DNA of 64,000 nucleotides, taken from positions 62,001 through 126,000 of the forward strand of contig NZ_JWLC01000015.1 of NCBI RefSeq assembly GCF_000813745.1, in the 5' to 3' direction. Below, piece by piece: positions 43,147 to 52,806 of this stretch (its first letter is position 1; the number at the start of each line of letters is the position of its first letter). The translations under genes and the position numbers were made by a program. This stretch comes from Leisingera sp. ANG-M1. GTDB taxonomy: Bacteria > Pseudomonadota > Alphaproteobacteria > Rhodobacterales > Rhodobacteraceae. The notes under the pieces are model-generated. The model made no database searches and was not told the origin of the DNA. It saw only the letters and a list, made by a program, of their open reading frames with translations.

Positions 43147-44148
43147 TCAGCCTTCCGTCGGGGCCGGCCTGCCCTCTGCCGCCAGAGCCAGCTGAGCGTC
43201 CAGGTAGCTCTTGGCGGTCTGCAGGGCCTCATACTTGCCGAACTCGTCGCAGATGACCTTGTACAGCGTGCTCTTGGAGGTGATCGCATCAATGATCAGC
43301 GGCTGGACGATCTCCGGGCGCTTGAACAGTTTGCCGCCCAGATGCACCGCGTTGACCCAGGAAGCGATGTTGTCAGTCGGGTAGTGGACCCCGCCAAACA
43401 CCCGCCGGTCGCCGAAATCCACCGCATATTGCATCAGCGCATCCATATCGATCTGACCGGGATCGCAGGTATCCAGCAGGTCGTCGATGATGCCGCCGCA
43501 AATCAGCAGCCCCTGCACGCAATGCCCGCTTGGGAAGGCCGGATGCATGCCGGTGTGGGTATAGCGCGTGGCGGTGTGGTGTTTGAAATCCTTCATGCCG
43601 AACAGAGTGGCATCGGCATAAGGGCGGGGCCGCAGGAACTGCAGCTTGAACCGGAAGGTGCCGTCAGCCTTGCGCTTGGACAGGTCGACAAAGCGGGTCC
43701 AGATCGTTTCGTTGTTCTGCGCCGGGTCGTAGTAGACGATGTTGCTGAACGGGAACCGCGAGGCGGCTTTCTCAAACGCATTGTCGCCGTGGCTCTCGCC
43801 GGCAAAGTCTTCGACCCGGTAGTGCCACATATGGGTGCGGCGCATGGAGACCATCGCATCGAACCGGGGCGTGTCGGGATACTGGTCCAGAATGTTACCG
43901 CGCTGGAACCGCTCGAGGCAGATCTGCAATTCGGCCTTGGTGGCCTCATCCGCAAATGCAGCCGTCTTGCCGGCCCAGTTGCCGGTCTCCCAGTCGAAAC
44001 GGGGCCAGAGGTTGTCGGCAAACTCCTGCACTTTGGTATCGAAATAGTCTGACCAGGCTGCCAGGCCGTCCGGCCAGTCTGTCATCACCTCCGGTCCGGC
44101 CGAAGCTTCGCGTTCAACGGAAATATTTCCCCATGGCTGAAGACGCAT
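43147..44148 (-). CDS. PAP2 / vanadium-haloperoxidase-like protein
   Basis: 333 residues, mostly helical. The phosphate/vanadate pocket motifs are present in order: KLQFLRPRPY, FPSGHCVQG and DRRVFGGVHYPTDNI. These residues bind phosphate in PAP2 phosphatases or vanadate in haloperoxidases. There are no membrane helices and no signal peptide, which favours the haloperoxidase-like branch over lipid phosphatases. Reaction not certain. It lies 15 bp after the metalloprotease gene, so the two are probably co-transcribed. Confidence 0.7.
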   Translation of the reverse strand: MRLQPWGNISVEREASAGPEVMTDWPDGLAAWSDYFDTKVQEFADNLWPRFDWETGNWAGKTAAFADEATKAELQICLERFQRGNILDQYPDTPRFDAMVSMRRTHMWHYRVEDFAGESHGDNAFEKAASRFPFSNIVYYDPAQNNETIWTRFVDLSKRKADGTFRFKLQFLRPRPYADATLFGMKDFKHHTATRYTHTGMHPAFPSGHCVQGLLICGGIIDDLLDTCDPGQIDMDALMQYAVDFGDRRVFGGVHYPTDNIASWVNAVHLGGKLFKRPEIVQPLIIDAITSKSTLYKVICDEFGKYEALQTAKSYLDAQLALAAEGRPAPTEG

Positions 44149-44163
44149 TTTCTTTCTCCTCCC

Positions 44164-46149
44164 TCAGGTCCTGTCCGCAAAAGCGGTATTTTTGAAATTC
44201 AGGGTTTTCTGGCGCGTGACACTGTCCAGGCAACGCAGCGCAGTCTCATCCAAGTGTTTGAAATGCTCTGCTGCACGCTCGCGGTCCGCTTCCCGGCGGC
44301 GGAAGCCGCCATCTCGGAAGCGCAGGAACGGGCGGTTGGCGTTGAAGCCCATGCTGCGGTGGATATGTGCGGCAACAGGGTCAAGGACATCGCCGCCGCT
44401 GATCCCGCTGCGCTCTTCCGCGATCTTGAGCAGCACCGGCTCGAAATCTTCCAGCCGGTCGGTACCGCCCAGCGCCAGGTACTGCCCGGCCCGGGGATCG
44501 AACAGATCGTAGGCATGCCGCTCTTCGGCACGGCTATGCGGGGCTGAGACGCGGATGCGGACATCGTTTGAGAAGGTGACCCGCTGGAAATCCGTTTCAC
44601 CGCTTTCGCCGCCAAGCGACAGCACCGCCCGGATGCGGTAGTTGCCCGGTTCGGCAAAGGGGAAGCCGCTGGAGCCGAATACCAGGCTGGCATTGTCTAC
44701 CATGGCCTCGCCATGCAGCAGCTGCATCAGCGTGCTCTCCTGCGCCAGGTCGCAGCACCGGTGCACCAAGGGGTGGAAATGCTGCGGTTTGCCGCCTTCC
44801 CGTTCGATGGTGATCTCAAGGAAACCCGACTTCTGATCCAGCAGGAACTTGGGAACGATGAACTTCCGGCCCGTCAGGTTGGTCAGCTTCACCCCTACCA
44901 CAACGGGCTGGCCGAACAGGTAGACCGGGTCGTCCGGCAGCAGCAGCTCAAGCTTCCAGCCCGGAAGCGGGAATTGCGGCACATAGGGCGCATAGCCACC
45001 GTCGCCATCCGCCCAATAGCGGACCGAATGAAAGGCCGAACCGCCCGGCGCCACATCGCCAAAGGCGCCGTGCCGCAGGAAGTGCAGCTCGTCCGGGTCG
45101 AACTTGAAACGGAAATCGCGCCAGAAACTTTCGGCATGGCCGCCGCCCTTGTATTTCCAGTCATAGGACATCGGAGACAGGCTGTCGGCCCGCCCGACCT
45201 CTCTTTCGAAGCGGTGCGCCAGATTGAGCGCATGCCCGGCCTCATGAACCGCGGTCTGCAGGGATTTTGCGGGGCGGCGCGCATCCGGGATGTCCTCGCG
45301 GTTGCGCAGAACGGTATCGCAAACCGCAAAGCCCTGGCGCTGCATTTCTCCCTTGATGTCAAACATCACCCCCAGAACCCCTGCGCGGTTGGTCCGGGAG
45401 ATCCACAGCATCCGCAGATCAAAACCAGGCTGGCCGGTGTCGCTTTGCGCAAAATGGTGCATGGCCGCCTCGAGCTCTTTTTCGCTCCAGCCATTGTCCA
45501 GGGCGGGCGGCAGCACCGACAGGCTGCCGGTCTGACGGACCTCGAAGCCGGCGTCGGTCATGACGCTGGCAAAAGTGTATTCTACACCGTCAATGGTGGC
45601 GGGCTGCGGCGGCTCCACCCCGTATTCGATCTCAAACTCGATGCCCAGCCGGCGCATCTGCGCGCCTTCGAAATCAACAAAGAAGCCAAATTCGCGATTG
45701 AACGGCAGCCCGTCCAGCGGACTCTCGAACTGCAAGGCCGCCGTCAGGCTGCCGGCGCCGGCAGACAGTGACAGCCGTCCCAGTGCTGCCTTGCCATGCC
45801 GGTCCTCGCCCATGATTTTCAACGGGCGCCCGGTTGCGGGCGCATCCCCCTTAACAGTCCGGAACGAGGCCACCCAGGTGCGCTGGCCCTGATCCCTGCG
45901 GAACAGATCGCCGCTGACCACGCTAAGTTCGAGGTCAGCCCGCAGATCAAGGTCAGCGAACCGGTCGCCGCCGGAGTAACGCCCGTGGCGCAGAGCCCCT
46001 TCGCCGCTGACCGCGTCAATGTGAGCTGCAGGCTCTCTGTGCCCGCCTTCAGCCCCGCCGGTCAGGCTGTATCCCAGAACACCGGCTTCCTCCCCGCAGC
46101 GCATTTCCGCGTCTGCTTCATAAGCCTGCGGCAGTCTCTCCATATTCAT
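44164..46149 (-). CDS. Metzincin-type zinc metalloprotease
   Basis: About 661 residues. A full metzincin zinc site is visible, HEAGHALNLAH (His302, His306, His312 with Glu303, counted from MNMERL), and a Met-turn SPMSYDW some 15 residues later. The N-terminal 240 residues are beta-rich with no known family; the C-terminal 300 look like beta-sandwich domains (YRIRAVLSLGGESGETDFQ). No signal peptide. The start at 46149 is inferred; an ATG 63 bp upstream is possible but gives an unlikely N-terminus. It is transcribed away from the SARP-like regulator gene, with about 170 bp between. Confidence 0.75.
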   Translation of the reverse strand: MNMERLPQAYEADAEMRCGEEAGVLGYSLTGGAEGGHREPAAHIDAVSGEGALRHGRYSGGDRFADLDLRADLELSVVSGDLFRRDQGQRTWVASFRTVKGDAPATGRPLKIMGEDRHGKAALGRLSLSAGAGSLTAALQFESPLDGLPFNREFGFFVDFEGAQMRRLGIEFEIEYGVEPPQPATIDGVEYTFASVMTDAGFEVRQTGSLSVLPPALDNGWSEKELEAAMHHFAQSDTGQPGFDLRMLWISRTNRAGVLGVMFDIKGEMQRQGFAVCDTVLRNREDIPDARRPAKSLQTAVHEAGHALNLAHRFEREVGRADSLSPMSYDWKYKGGGHAESFWRDFRFKFDPDELHFLRHGAFGDVAPGGSAFHSVRYWADGDGGYAPYVPQFPLPGWKLELLLPDDPVYLFGQPVVVGVKLTNLTGRKFIVPKFLLDQKSGFLEITIEREGGKPQHFHPLVHRCCDLAQESTLMQLLHGEAMVDNASLVFGSSGFPFAEPGNYRIRAVLSLGGESGETDFQRVTFSNDVRIRVSAPHSRAEERHAYDLFDPRAGQYLALGGTDRLEDFEPVLLKIAEERSGISGGDVLDPVAAHIHRSMGFNANRPFLRFRDGGFRRREADRERAAEHFKHLDETALRCLDSVTRQKTLNFKNTAFADRT

Positions 46150-46318
46150 TTGCACCCCGCCTCCCCGGTAAGAGTTATGCCCACAATGGGAGTAAAAAGC
46201 CGGGCACGGCACAACTGGAGCCCCATTACTCTTCCATTAACTGTTCGTTAATCGGCCTGCGCCAGTTAATGTTTGCTGCGTAATTGCCGCCGAATCGCTG
46301 GAAACGCAGGATGTTCCA

Positions 46319-48049
46319 ATGACCCGCTCCGACATTGCGCCGACTTTGCAAGTCCGGATGACCGGCGGCTTTTGCACGTGGGACGGCAGCGGCGCCCGCA
46401 TTCAAATTAAAAGCCAGAAATCCCAGGCCATTCTGGCCATCCTCCTTCTGTCCCCGGACGGGATTACCACGCGCCGAAAACTGGAGACCCTGCTGTGGAC
46501 GTCGCGCTCCAAACAGCAGGCGCAAAACAGCCTCCGCCGCGAGCTGCATGGCCTGAAAGCTGCGCTGGGCGATGCCGGCAGCGGCCTTTTCACCATCGAC
46601 CGGATCAACGTTGAACTTGACCTGACGCGCATCAAAGTGGTCGGGACCGAGGCCGCAAGCGATGCCAATGGCCAGCTGCTGGACGGGATGACCCTGTTCG
46701 ACGCAGCAGGATTTGACGCTTGGCTGTCTGAGCTTAGAGCCGCCACCGCCCAGCCTGCTTCCGCAACAACTCTGCCGGTGCAAGCGCCCGAAGCTGCCAG
46801 CCAGCCTCCGGCTGCAGAGCCGGAGCTGCTGCCGCCGCTGGAACAGCCCGGCTTGCCAGGCAGCCGCGGGCTGGCAGCTGACAGGATACCGGTCAGCATT
46901 CTCGCGCCGCAGCTTGCCGCACAGGATCCCTCTGCAATCAGCTGCGACTTTGCGTCCTTCAGCCTCAGCTATCTGGCCGACCAGCTTATCAAGACAATCT
47001 ACCCGAACCGCCGGTATGAGGTCGTCGACCTGCGGGAATTGCGCGCAGATATTCCAAACACGGAACAGGTGCAAAACCACGCGGTCGCGATCAGAGGGTT
47101 CCTGATCGGTGAAACGATCGACATTACCGCCGACTTCAAAAGCCCGGATGGAACCATTCTTTGGTCATCGCGGGCAACAGCCGAAACTGTGACCTCGCGG
47201 GAAATCTTTTCGGGAATTGAAAGAATATGCACCCGGCTGTTCGAATTTCTGATCACCTATGCCGATGGGCCGCACAACCACCATCCCCGCAAGGATCCGC
47301 TGGATGTCGGCAAGGTGCTGGACGGGCTTTACATCCCGGGATCGCTCAGCATTTCGGAAATGAGCAGCAGCATCGGCCGCGCCATAGAATACGACAGCTC
47401 CGGCGCGCATATAGCGATCCGGAACTGTGTCCGCATGCTGCAATTCGGGGAGCGGCTGAACGGCTATGACTGCGTCACCGAGGAACTGGTGCGCCATGAC
47501 CTCAGGAAGTCGCTGGAGCGGGCACCGCACAGCGGCCTTGCGCATTGCGTGGCATCGCATGCCTTCAGCCTGTTCCTGGGCGATGACAACCGCGCCATCG
47601 AGCACGCTGCCTGGTCAGTTGCCCGTTTCCCGTCCAACGAGATCTACCACGCCTTCCTGGCCCTTGCCCTGCTGCGGGCCGGCCAGACCTCCAATGCCGT
47701 CCGCAGCGCCGAGCAGGCGCGCTCCCTGGGCGGCCGGGGCAAATATGCCGCCTTCCTGGATGCTGTTTCCTGCGCCTGCCAAGTGATAGCCGGGAATTTC
47801 GCCCATGCGATTGAAACGGGCAACCGGGCCCTAGCCCGCAACCCGAACTTCAATGCCGCACGGAAATACCTGTTTGCGGCTTATGCGCATCTCGGCCAGT
47901 TTTCCAGCGCGTATCAGATCGTGGAAAAGGTCAAATCGTTTGATCGCGCCTTTGGCTATGAAGGCCTGACCACCGGTGAATCGGCAGTGAACATCCGGCA
48001 AGCCCTGCCAATCATGCAGAGTGCAACCCGAATCCTGGGCGTCAGATAA
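46319..48049 (+). CDS. SARP-like transcriptional activator with TPR region
   Basis: 576 residues. Residues 10-105 are an OmpR/SARP-type winged helix (QAILAILLLSPDGITTRRKL, LLWTSRSKQQAQNSLRRELH). A Pro/Ala-rich linker follows, then a domain like the TolB/adenylate-cyclase-associated type (AVAIRGFLIGETIDITADFK), and C-terminal tetratricopeptide-like repeats from about 350. It is divergent from the metalloprotease gene and so probably activates the hydrolase run at 41471-46149. There is no receiver domain; the signal it senses is unknown. Confidence 0.7.
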   Translation: MTRSDIAPTLQVRMTGGFCTWDGSGARIQIKSQKSQAILAILLLSPDGITTRRKLETLLWTSRSKQQAQNSLRRELHGLKAALGDAGSGLFTIDRINVELDLTRIKVVGTEAASDANGQLLDGMTLFDAAGFDAWLSELRAATAQPASATTLPVQAPEAASQPPAAEPELLPPLEQPGLPGSRGLAADRIPVSILAPQLAAQDPSAISCDFASFSLSYLADQLIKTIYPNRRYEVVDLRELRADIPNTEQVQNHAVAIRGFLIGETIDITADFKSPDGTILWSSRATAETVTSREIFSGIERICTRLFEFLITYADGPHNHHPRKDPLDVGKVLDGLYIPGSLSISEMSSSIGRAIEYDSSGAHIAIRNCVRMLQFGERLNGYDCVTEELVRHDLRKSLERAPHSGLAHCVASHAFSLFLGDDNRAIEHAAWSVARFPSNEIYHAFLALALLRAGQTSNAVRSAEQARSLGGRGKYAAFLDAVSCACQVIAGNFAHAIETGNRALARNPNFNAARKYLFAAYAHLGQFSSAYQIVEKVKSFDRAFGYEGLTTGESAVNIRQALPIMQSATRILGVR

Positions 48050-48315
48050 CCGCCTTTGATGGCCCTCTCTCAGCGCCTTTTCCCCGCTGCGCAGGAGCGC
48101 AAGCAGCGGTAAAAGATTCTCAATGCGCTGAAGGATGGCGAATAGTTTGTTTGGACCGAACGCCCTGACGGAACCGGAAGCGGATTACTGCCTTCTTGCT
48201 GAACAAAGTGCTTTCAGCACGCAAACACATTACATGCGAAAGAGTGTACCCATCGGGGTAATATCCGCACCGCACTTCCAGCAAGCGCTGAAAATCATAT
48301 GATATTCGGGAAAGT

Positions 48316-48402
48316 TGGTGCGGTCGAGAAGACTCGAACTTCCACTCCGGTTAAGGAACAGCGACCTCAACGCTGCGCGTCTACCAATTCCGCCACGACC
48401 GC
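48316..48402 (-). tRNA. tRNA-Leu (anticodon GAG)
   Basis: Minus strand: acceptor arms GCGGTCG and CGACCGC with discriminator A and encoded CCA, a D arm with GGTAGACGC, anticodon loop TTGAGGT, a long variable arm and T arm GTTCGAGTC. No integrase adjoins it. Confidence 0.95.
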
Positions 48403-48575
48403 ACTGTCTTAGGCTTGGTGTAGGGGCGTATAGACCAGCCCGGATGTGATGTGAAGCCGAAAATCACCTTTTTTGAACAGAATGTTTGCAGCCTTGGCAC
48501 GGGCCGCCGAAGCGTAAAAAAACAGCCGGATAGTCCAGCTGTTTTCCAATACGTACTCTACTGCAGCCGTGCCGC

Positions 48576-50195
48576 TCAGTTGCCTTGAGCTGCGACCTGG
48601 CGGCGCAAGACCATGTCACCCGACATCTGGTCGTAATAGGCAGGGAACTGATCGTGGTTCACCGAGGCCGCCAGGTCCTGGACGTCGCGGCGCACTTGCT
48701 TGGCCAGCTGATGCAAGGTCATGCCCGGCTCCTGCAGCCGCGACAGCAGCGCCCGGGTGAAAACCGAGTTCGGATTGGCGTCCACATCCGACAACCGGTC
48801 CAGCGCCGTCTGGCCGGCACCCGCCGAATAGAGGATGAAAGCGCCTTCTGGCGGCTCCATCCGCACCAGGCCGCGGGTGCCGCCGACCGAGCGCTGGCCG
48901 TCCTGCGGGAAGGGGTTGTTGCGGCAGGCGTCCAGGATCATGATGGTGGAGCGCGCGCCCTTGCGCTGGAAGGTGTCCAGCACCCGCGCTGCCGGTATGC
49001 TCTCGCCGGTCAGATAGCTCTCGTCGCCGAAGTTCACCATCGGCACATCCGAGGGCAGCAGGTAATTGCGTCCGTCAACCTCGACCCCGTGGCCGGCGAA
49101 GTAAAACAGCACCTCATCGCCCGGCTTGATCTGGTTGGCAAAGGTTGAAACCGCGCCGTTGATGTCGCGGCGGCTGGCGTCATAGAGAGTGGTCACCTCG
49201 AAACCCAGCCCCGCCAGGGTATTGCTGACGGCCTGTGCATCATTGCGGGCCTTTTGCAGCGCTGCAAGGTTCTGGTAGCCGTCCACCCCGATCACCAGCG
49301 CCCGGCGGCTGATCAGCGGCGCAGCGGCATCATTCTGCTGCAGCAGTACCGGTGTGGCGGCCGCGGCCGTGCCGTTTTGCAAGATAACCGCCCCGTTTTG
49401 CATTTGCCCCTGCCCCTGCACGGACGCCATCACCTGGCCTTGCGGAACGAATTGCCCTTGCTGCGGCACCTGAACCTGCTGCCCATACTGGCCTTGCGGC
49501 AGGTACTGCCCTTGCTGGCCCTGCTGCACATACTGGCCCTGATACTGCGGCTGCTGCGGAATGCCATAGGTCTGGGTAGTCGCGGCAAAACCCAGCTGCT
49601 GCTGGCCGTACTGCGGCTGCTGAACGTTTTGCCCGTATTGCTGCGGCACGCCGTAGGTGCCGGCGTTGGCACCGGCCATCGTTGTATTGGGCAGCGGATA
49701 CTGCGGCTGCTGCGGCTGGGGCGCCAGCCGTTCGGCCAGGTAGATCTTCAACAGCCCCCGCGGTCCGTCGGGATGCGCCATCGCCTGCTGGGTAGCCAGA
49801 TAGCCGCTGGCCTGGGCCCGCTGGAAAGAACCGATCAGCAGATCCCGTTCGAAGTCATTGAGCTGGCCGGTCACCGGATACCCCAAATAGGCCTGATAGC
49901 CGGAAATCGCCTGGCGCGATTTGCGGCCCAACTGGCCATCCACCGTTCCTGCCGGGAACCCGAAATAATTCAGGGACTGCTGGATCTGGCGGCCTTCCTG
50001 AGTGGAGGGCAGCCGGGACCGGCGGGTCGATTTTTTTCCTGAGCGACGCTGCTGGTTCTTGCCGATGGCCCCGCCGATAATCCCGCCAATGATAGCGCCC
50101 GCAGCGAAATCGCCCGCATCCGCTGCAACGCGGGAAGCCGGCGTCAGCGCCACAGATAGGCTGATGGCGAATGTTGAAAGCAGCTTGAACCGCAT
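48576..50195 (-). CDS. Exported metacaspase-like peptidase with Gln/Tyr-rich linker
   Basis: 539 residues. Signal peptide (1-25), a glycine zipper (AIIGGIIGGAIGK), then a peptidoglycan-binding-like helical domain (70-120; QQSLNYFGFPAGTVDGQLGR). Residues 158-276 are low-complexity, rich in Gln, Tyr, Pro and Gly (repeats like QYGQQ, PQGQ). A caspase-like C14 domain starts near 296: SRRALVIGVDGYQNL, catalytic His369 in YFAGHG and Cys424 in ILDACRNN. The His-Cys dyad is intact. A basic-residue-specific periplasmic peptidase is inferred. The N-terminal plan is shared with the next gene at 50415, so the two are paralogues in their first part. Confidence 0.85.
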   Translation of the reverse strand: MRFKLLSTFAISLSVALTPASRVAADAGDFAAGAIIGGIIGGAIGKNQQRRSGKKSTRRSRLPSTQEGRQIQQSLNYFGFPAGTVDGQLGRKSRQAISGYQAYLGYPVTGQLNDFERDLLIGSFQRAQASGYLATQQAMAHPDGPRGLLKIYLAERLAPQPQQPQYPLPNTTMAGANAGTYGVPQQYGQNVQQPQYGQQQLGFAATTQTYGIPQQPQYQGQYVQQGQQGQYLPQGQYGQQVQVPQQGQFVPQGQVMASVQGQGQMQNGAVILQNGTAAAATPVLLQQNDAAAPLISRRALVIGVDGYQNLAALQKARNDAQAVSNTLAGLGFEVTTLYDASRRDINGAVSTFANQIKPGDEVLFYFAGHGVEVDGRNYLLPSDVPMVNFGDESYLTGESIPAARVLDTFQRKGARSTIMILDACRNNPFPQDGQRSVGGTRGLVRMEPPEGAFILYSAGAGQTALDRLSDVDANPNSVFTRALLSRLQEPGMTLHQLAKQVRRDVQDLAASVNHDQFPAYYDQMSGDMVLRRQVAAQGN

Positions 50196-50361
50196 ATGAA
50201 CCCCCTAAAAATGCACTTCTTGATTGCATTGAGTGTAGCCAGGAAAACATCCCGTCAAATACCGGAATCCAGCACCAAAACGTAAAAAATCAGCCAAAGC
50301 TGCCAGCCTGCATCACAATTTTAACGACTTCTCCGGGCTAGGGACGAAGGCGGACAAAGAA

Positions 50362-50385
50362 ATGGCCGGCAACGCTGCCGGCCAT
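50362..50385 (-). terminator. Hairpin after the gene at 50415
   Basis: ATGGCCGGC and GCCGGCCAT form a 9-bp stem with a 6-base loop, 30 bases past the stop of the minus-strand gene. No clear T run. Confidence 0.5.
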
Positions 50386-50414
50386 ACCCCTTGGTTCAAG
50401 TTAAAGATCAAGCC

Positions 50415-52025
50415 TCAGTCTGACCCGAAGGAAGGCAGCGCAAAGCCGCCGCCGGAAGCTTGCACCGGCTGCACCCGGCCGCCCGCCAGTTTGGCAGAAG
50501 CGGCCTTGATCAGCTGTGCACGCCCGGGCTGACCGGGAGCAAAGACGGGCGGCGTGCCGCTGTCTAGCGAGATCATCGCCATGCCGTACCAGTCCTGCGC
50601 CTTTTCAGCCGTAACCGGCACCCCGTAGCCGAGCGCCAGGTGATGGCCGATCAGCTCGGCATAGGGGCGCTTGCCGGTGCCGGTCAGGATCAACGCCGCG
50701 CCCAGCGCCACATCCATGTCATCGCGGCGGTAGCCGGAGAACAGGCAGATCCCGGCAGTGTTGGAGAGCTGCTCCAGCGACATGCCGGATTGCAGCACGA
50801 ACTTCTGCACATCGCCCATGACTTCGCCGCTGCCCGCAGTGCTGAGCTTGGCCAGGAAGGGCTGCACGGCCGGTCCGAAGGCATCGCACTGGCTGTCGAT
50901 CTGCGCCTGGGAGACTCCTTGGATCCTGCCGGCCCGGGTCTCGCCTGAATTGATTGCATAGCTGCGCGCCAGGCAGAACTGTTCACCCAGGGCCAGTTCG
51001 GGATCGGTCATGTTCTCGGCAGTCATATAGCCGCCGTTAGAGCTGGTTAGCAGGCTCACCTTGCTGCAGTAACTGGTGAGCGACGCGTTCTGCGCGGGCT
51101 GGTCGAACAGGGTGATACCGCCAAGCCCGGCGCTTTCCTGCCCGGCAAAGGCCGTCACCGTGCTGCGGTTCTGCTGCGCGGCCTGCACCGGCGCAGTGCC
51201 AGTGTCCACCATCCGGCAGGTGCCCTGATGGCAGGCAAAGCTGGCAGGTGTCACGCCGTGCGCCAGAAAATCATTGCGCTGATAGCCCTGCGGGGTGGAG
51301 GCAAAAACCATTACCGAGCAGTTCGACGCCCCGCACCAGAACGAGCTGCCGGAAACCGAGGTATCCAGCACATAATCGTTGCGGCCGTCACCGTTCAGAT
51401 CCGCCAGCTGCATGAAACCGGTGCGCTGCAGCAGCTGCTCGCCGGTGGGTTCGGAACTGGCGGCGATTTCGTCCACCGCGTGGCTGACCTCGGGCGGCAG
51501 CCCGCCATAGCCTCCGCCAAGATAGCCGCCGCCGGCCGTCCGGACACCCGCGGCCTCATCCCGCCAGGTGTGCAGCAGGCCGCGCACCCCGTGCGGGCCC
51601 TGCATCGCCTTGATCACTTGCGGACCGCCGATCTGCGCCCTGTTGTAGGACGAGACCAGAAAATTGCGCTCGTAAGGCGCCAGATGGCCGGTGGCCGGGT
51701 AACCCATGTGGATCTGATACTGGGTGATCGCGGCGCGCGACCGCCGCCCCAGAACCCCGTCCGGCGAGCCGGCATTGAACCCGAAATAATTCAGCGCCAC
51801 CTGAGTCTCGCGGTTTTCCGCCCGGGTGGCGGAATAGACCGGCGCGCGGCGGTAGGTGGTGCCTGCGCGCTGGCGCTGCTTGTTCTTGTGGACTTCGTTG
51901 ACAATGACGCCGCCGATCACGGCGCCTGCGATTGCTGCTCCCAGTTCATCCGCGATGGCTGGACCGGTGGCCGAGGTGGCCAGGAATACAGCCGTGAAGG
52001 CTGGTTTGAGCGGCTTAGTAAACAT
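50415..52025 (-). CDS. Exported peptidoglycan-binding-like protein
   Basis: 536 residues. Signal peptide (FTAVFLATSATGPAIA), a glycine-rich stretch (AAIAGAVIGGVIVNEVHK) and a peptidoglycan-binding-like domain (QVALNYFGFNAGSPDGVLGR) as in the metacaspase gene beside it. The rest differs: a middle domain with paired Cys (FWCGASNCSV, FACHQGTCRM) and ADLNGDGRNDYVLD, which resembles a calcium-binding repeat, and a helical C-terminal region with LALGYGVPVTAEKAQDWYGM. No catalytic domain was recognised. Probably a periplasmic or envelope protein; the tandem arrangement implies duplication of the N-terminal half. Confidence 0.7.
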   Translation of the reverse strand: MFTKPLKPAFTAVFLATSATGPAIADELGAAIAGAVIGGVIVNEVHKNKQRQRAGTTYRRAPVYSATRAENRETQVALNYFGFNAGSPDGVLGRRSRAAITQYQIHMGYPATGHLAPYERNFLVSSYNRAQIGGPQVIKAMQGPHGVRGLLHTWRDEAAGVRTAGGGYLGGGYGGLPPEVSHAVDEIAASSEPTGEQLLQRTGFMQLADLNGDGRNDYVLDTSVSGSSFWCGASNCSVMVFASTPQGYQRNDFLAHGVTPASFACHQGTCRMVDTGTAPVQAAQQNRSTVTAFAGQESAGLGGITLFDQPAQNASLTSYCSKVSLLTSSNGGYMTAENMTDPELALGEQFCLARSYAINSGETRAGRIQGVSQAQIDSQCDAFGPAVQPFLAKLSTAGSGEVMGDVQKFVLQSGMSLEQLSNTAGICLFSGYRRDDMDVALGAALILTGTGKRPYAELIGHHLALGYGVPVTAEKAQDWYGMAMISLDSGTPPVFAPGQPGRAQLIKAASAKLAGGRVQPVQASGGGFALPSFGSD

Positions 52026-52148
52026 GATACTCGCCCCCTATGGATACTCGCTACGGAATCAGGATACTCCACAGGCAGCGCTGGCACCTAGGGAATTTGC
52101 GGAAGTTTTCCCCGCAAAGACCCCGCAAAAGGATTGAAAAGGACAACA

Positions 52149-52805
52149 ATGGCCATGGTTGAGTGGATCACATCGGACGGTCTTGTTGAGTATGATCAAG
52201 CGGTTGCTTTCATGGAAGAGCGCGCGGCGGCAATTGCAGCGGGCACCGCAGAGGAGTGTATCTGGCTGTGCGAACATCCGCCGCTGTACACCGCCGGAAC
52301 CTCCGCCAAGCGCGAAGACCTGACGGATCCGGACCGGTTTCCGGTTTACGAGAGCAAGCGCGGCGGCCAGTACACCTATCACGGTCCGGGCCAGCGGGTG
52401 GTCTATGTGATGCTGAATGTGGGCCAGCGCGGCCATGATGTACGCCGGTTCGTGCAGCAGCTGGAAGCCTGGGTGATCGCAGCCCTGGAGGAGTTCAACG
52501 TGCAGGGCCATATCCGCGACGGCCGCGTCGGTGTCTGGGTCGAACGCCCGGACAAGCCGCGCACCGTCTCAGGCGGGACTGCCGAGGATAAGATTGCCGC
52601 CATCGGCATCCGCCTGCGCAAATGGGTGAGCTTCCACGGCATTTCGATCAACGTCGAGCCGGAGCTGGATCATTTCACCGGCATTGTTCCCTGCGGCATC
52701 ACTGAGCACGGGGTCACCAGCCTTGTAGATCTGGGCTTGCCGGTGGCCATGCCGGATGTGGATGTGGCCTTGAAGCGCAGCTTTGAACAGGTGTTCGAGG
52801 GCTAG
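52149..52805 (+). CDS. lipB: Lipoyl(octanoyl) transferase
   Basis: 218 residues. LipB moves octanoate from acyl carrier protein to the lipoyl domains of 2-oxoacid dehydrogenases. Visible motifs: [16 protein letters not shown], the acyl-lysine region with [18 protein letters not shown], and catalytic Cys in [27 protein letters not shown] before the ATG at 52149 supports this start over the TTG at 52134. Converges with the pseudo-hydrolase gene. Confidence 0.95.
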   Translation: MAMVEWITSDGLVEYDQAVAFMEERAAAIAAGTAEECIWLCEHPPLYTAGTSAKREDLTDPDRFPVYESKRGGQYTYHGPGQRVVYVMLNVGQRGHDVRRFVQQLEAWVIAALEEFNVQGHIRDGRVGVWVERPDKPRTVSGGTAEDKIAAIGIRLRKWVSFHGISINVEPELDHFTGIVPCGITEHGVTSLVDLGLPVAMPDVDVALKRSFEQVFEG

Positions 52806-52806
52806 C

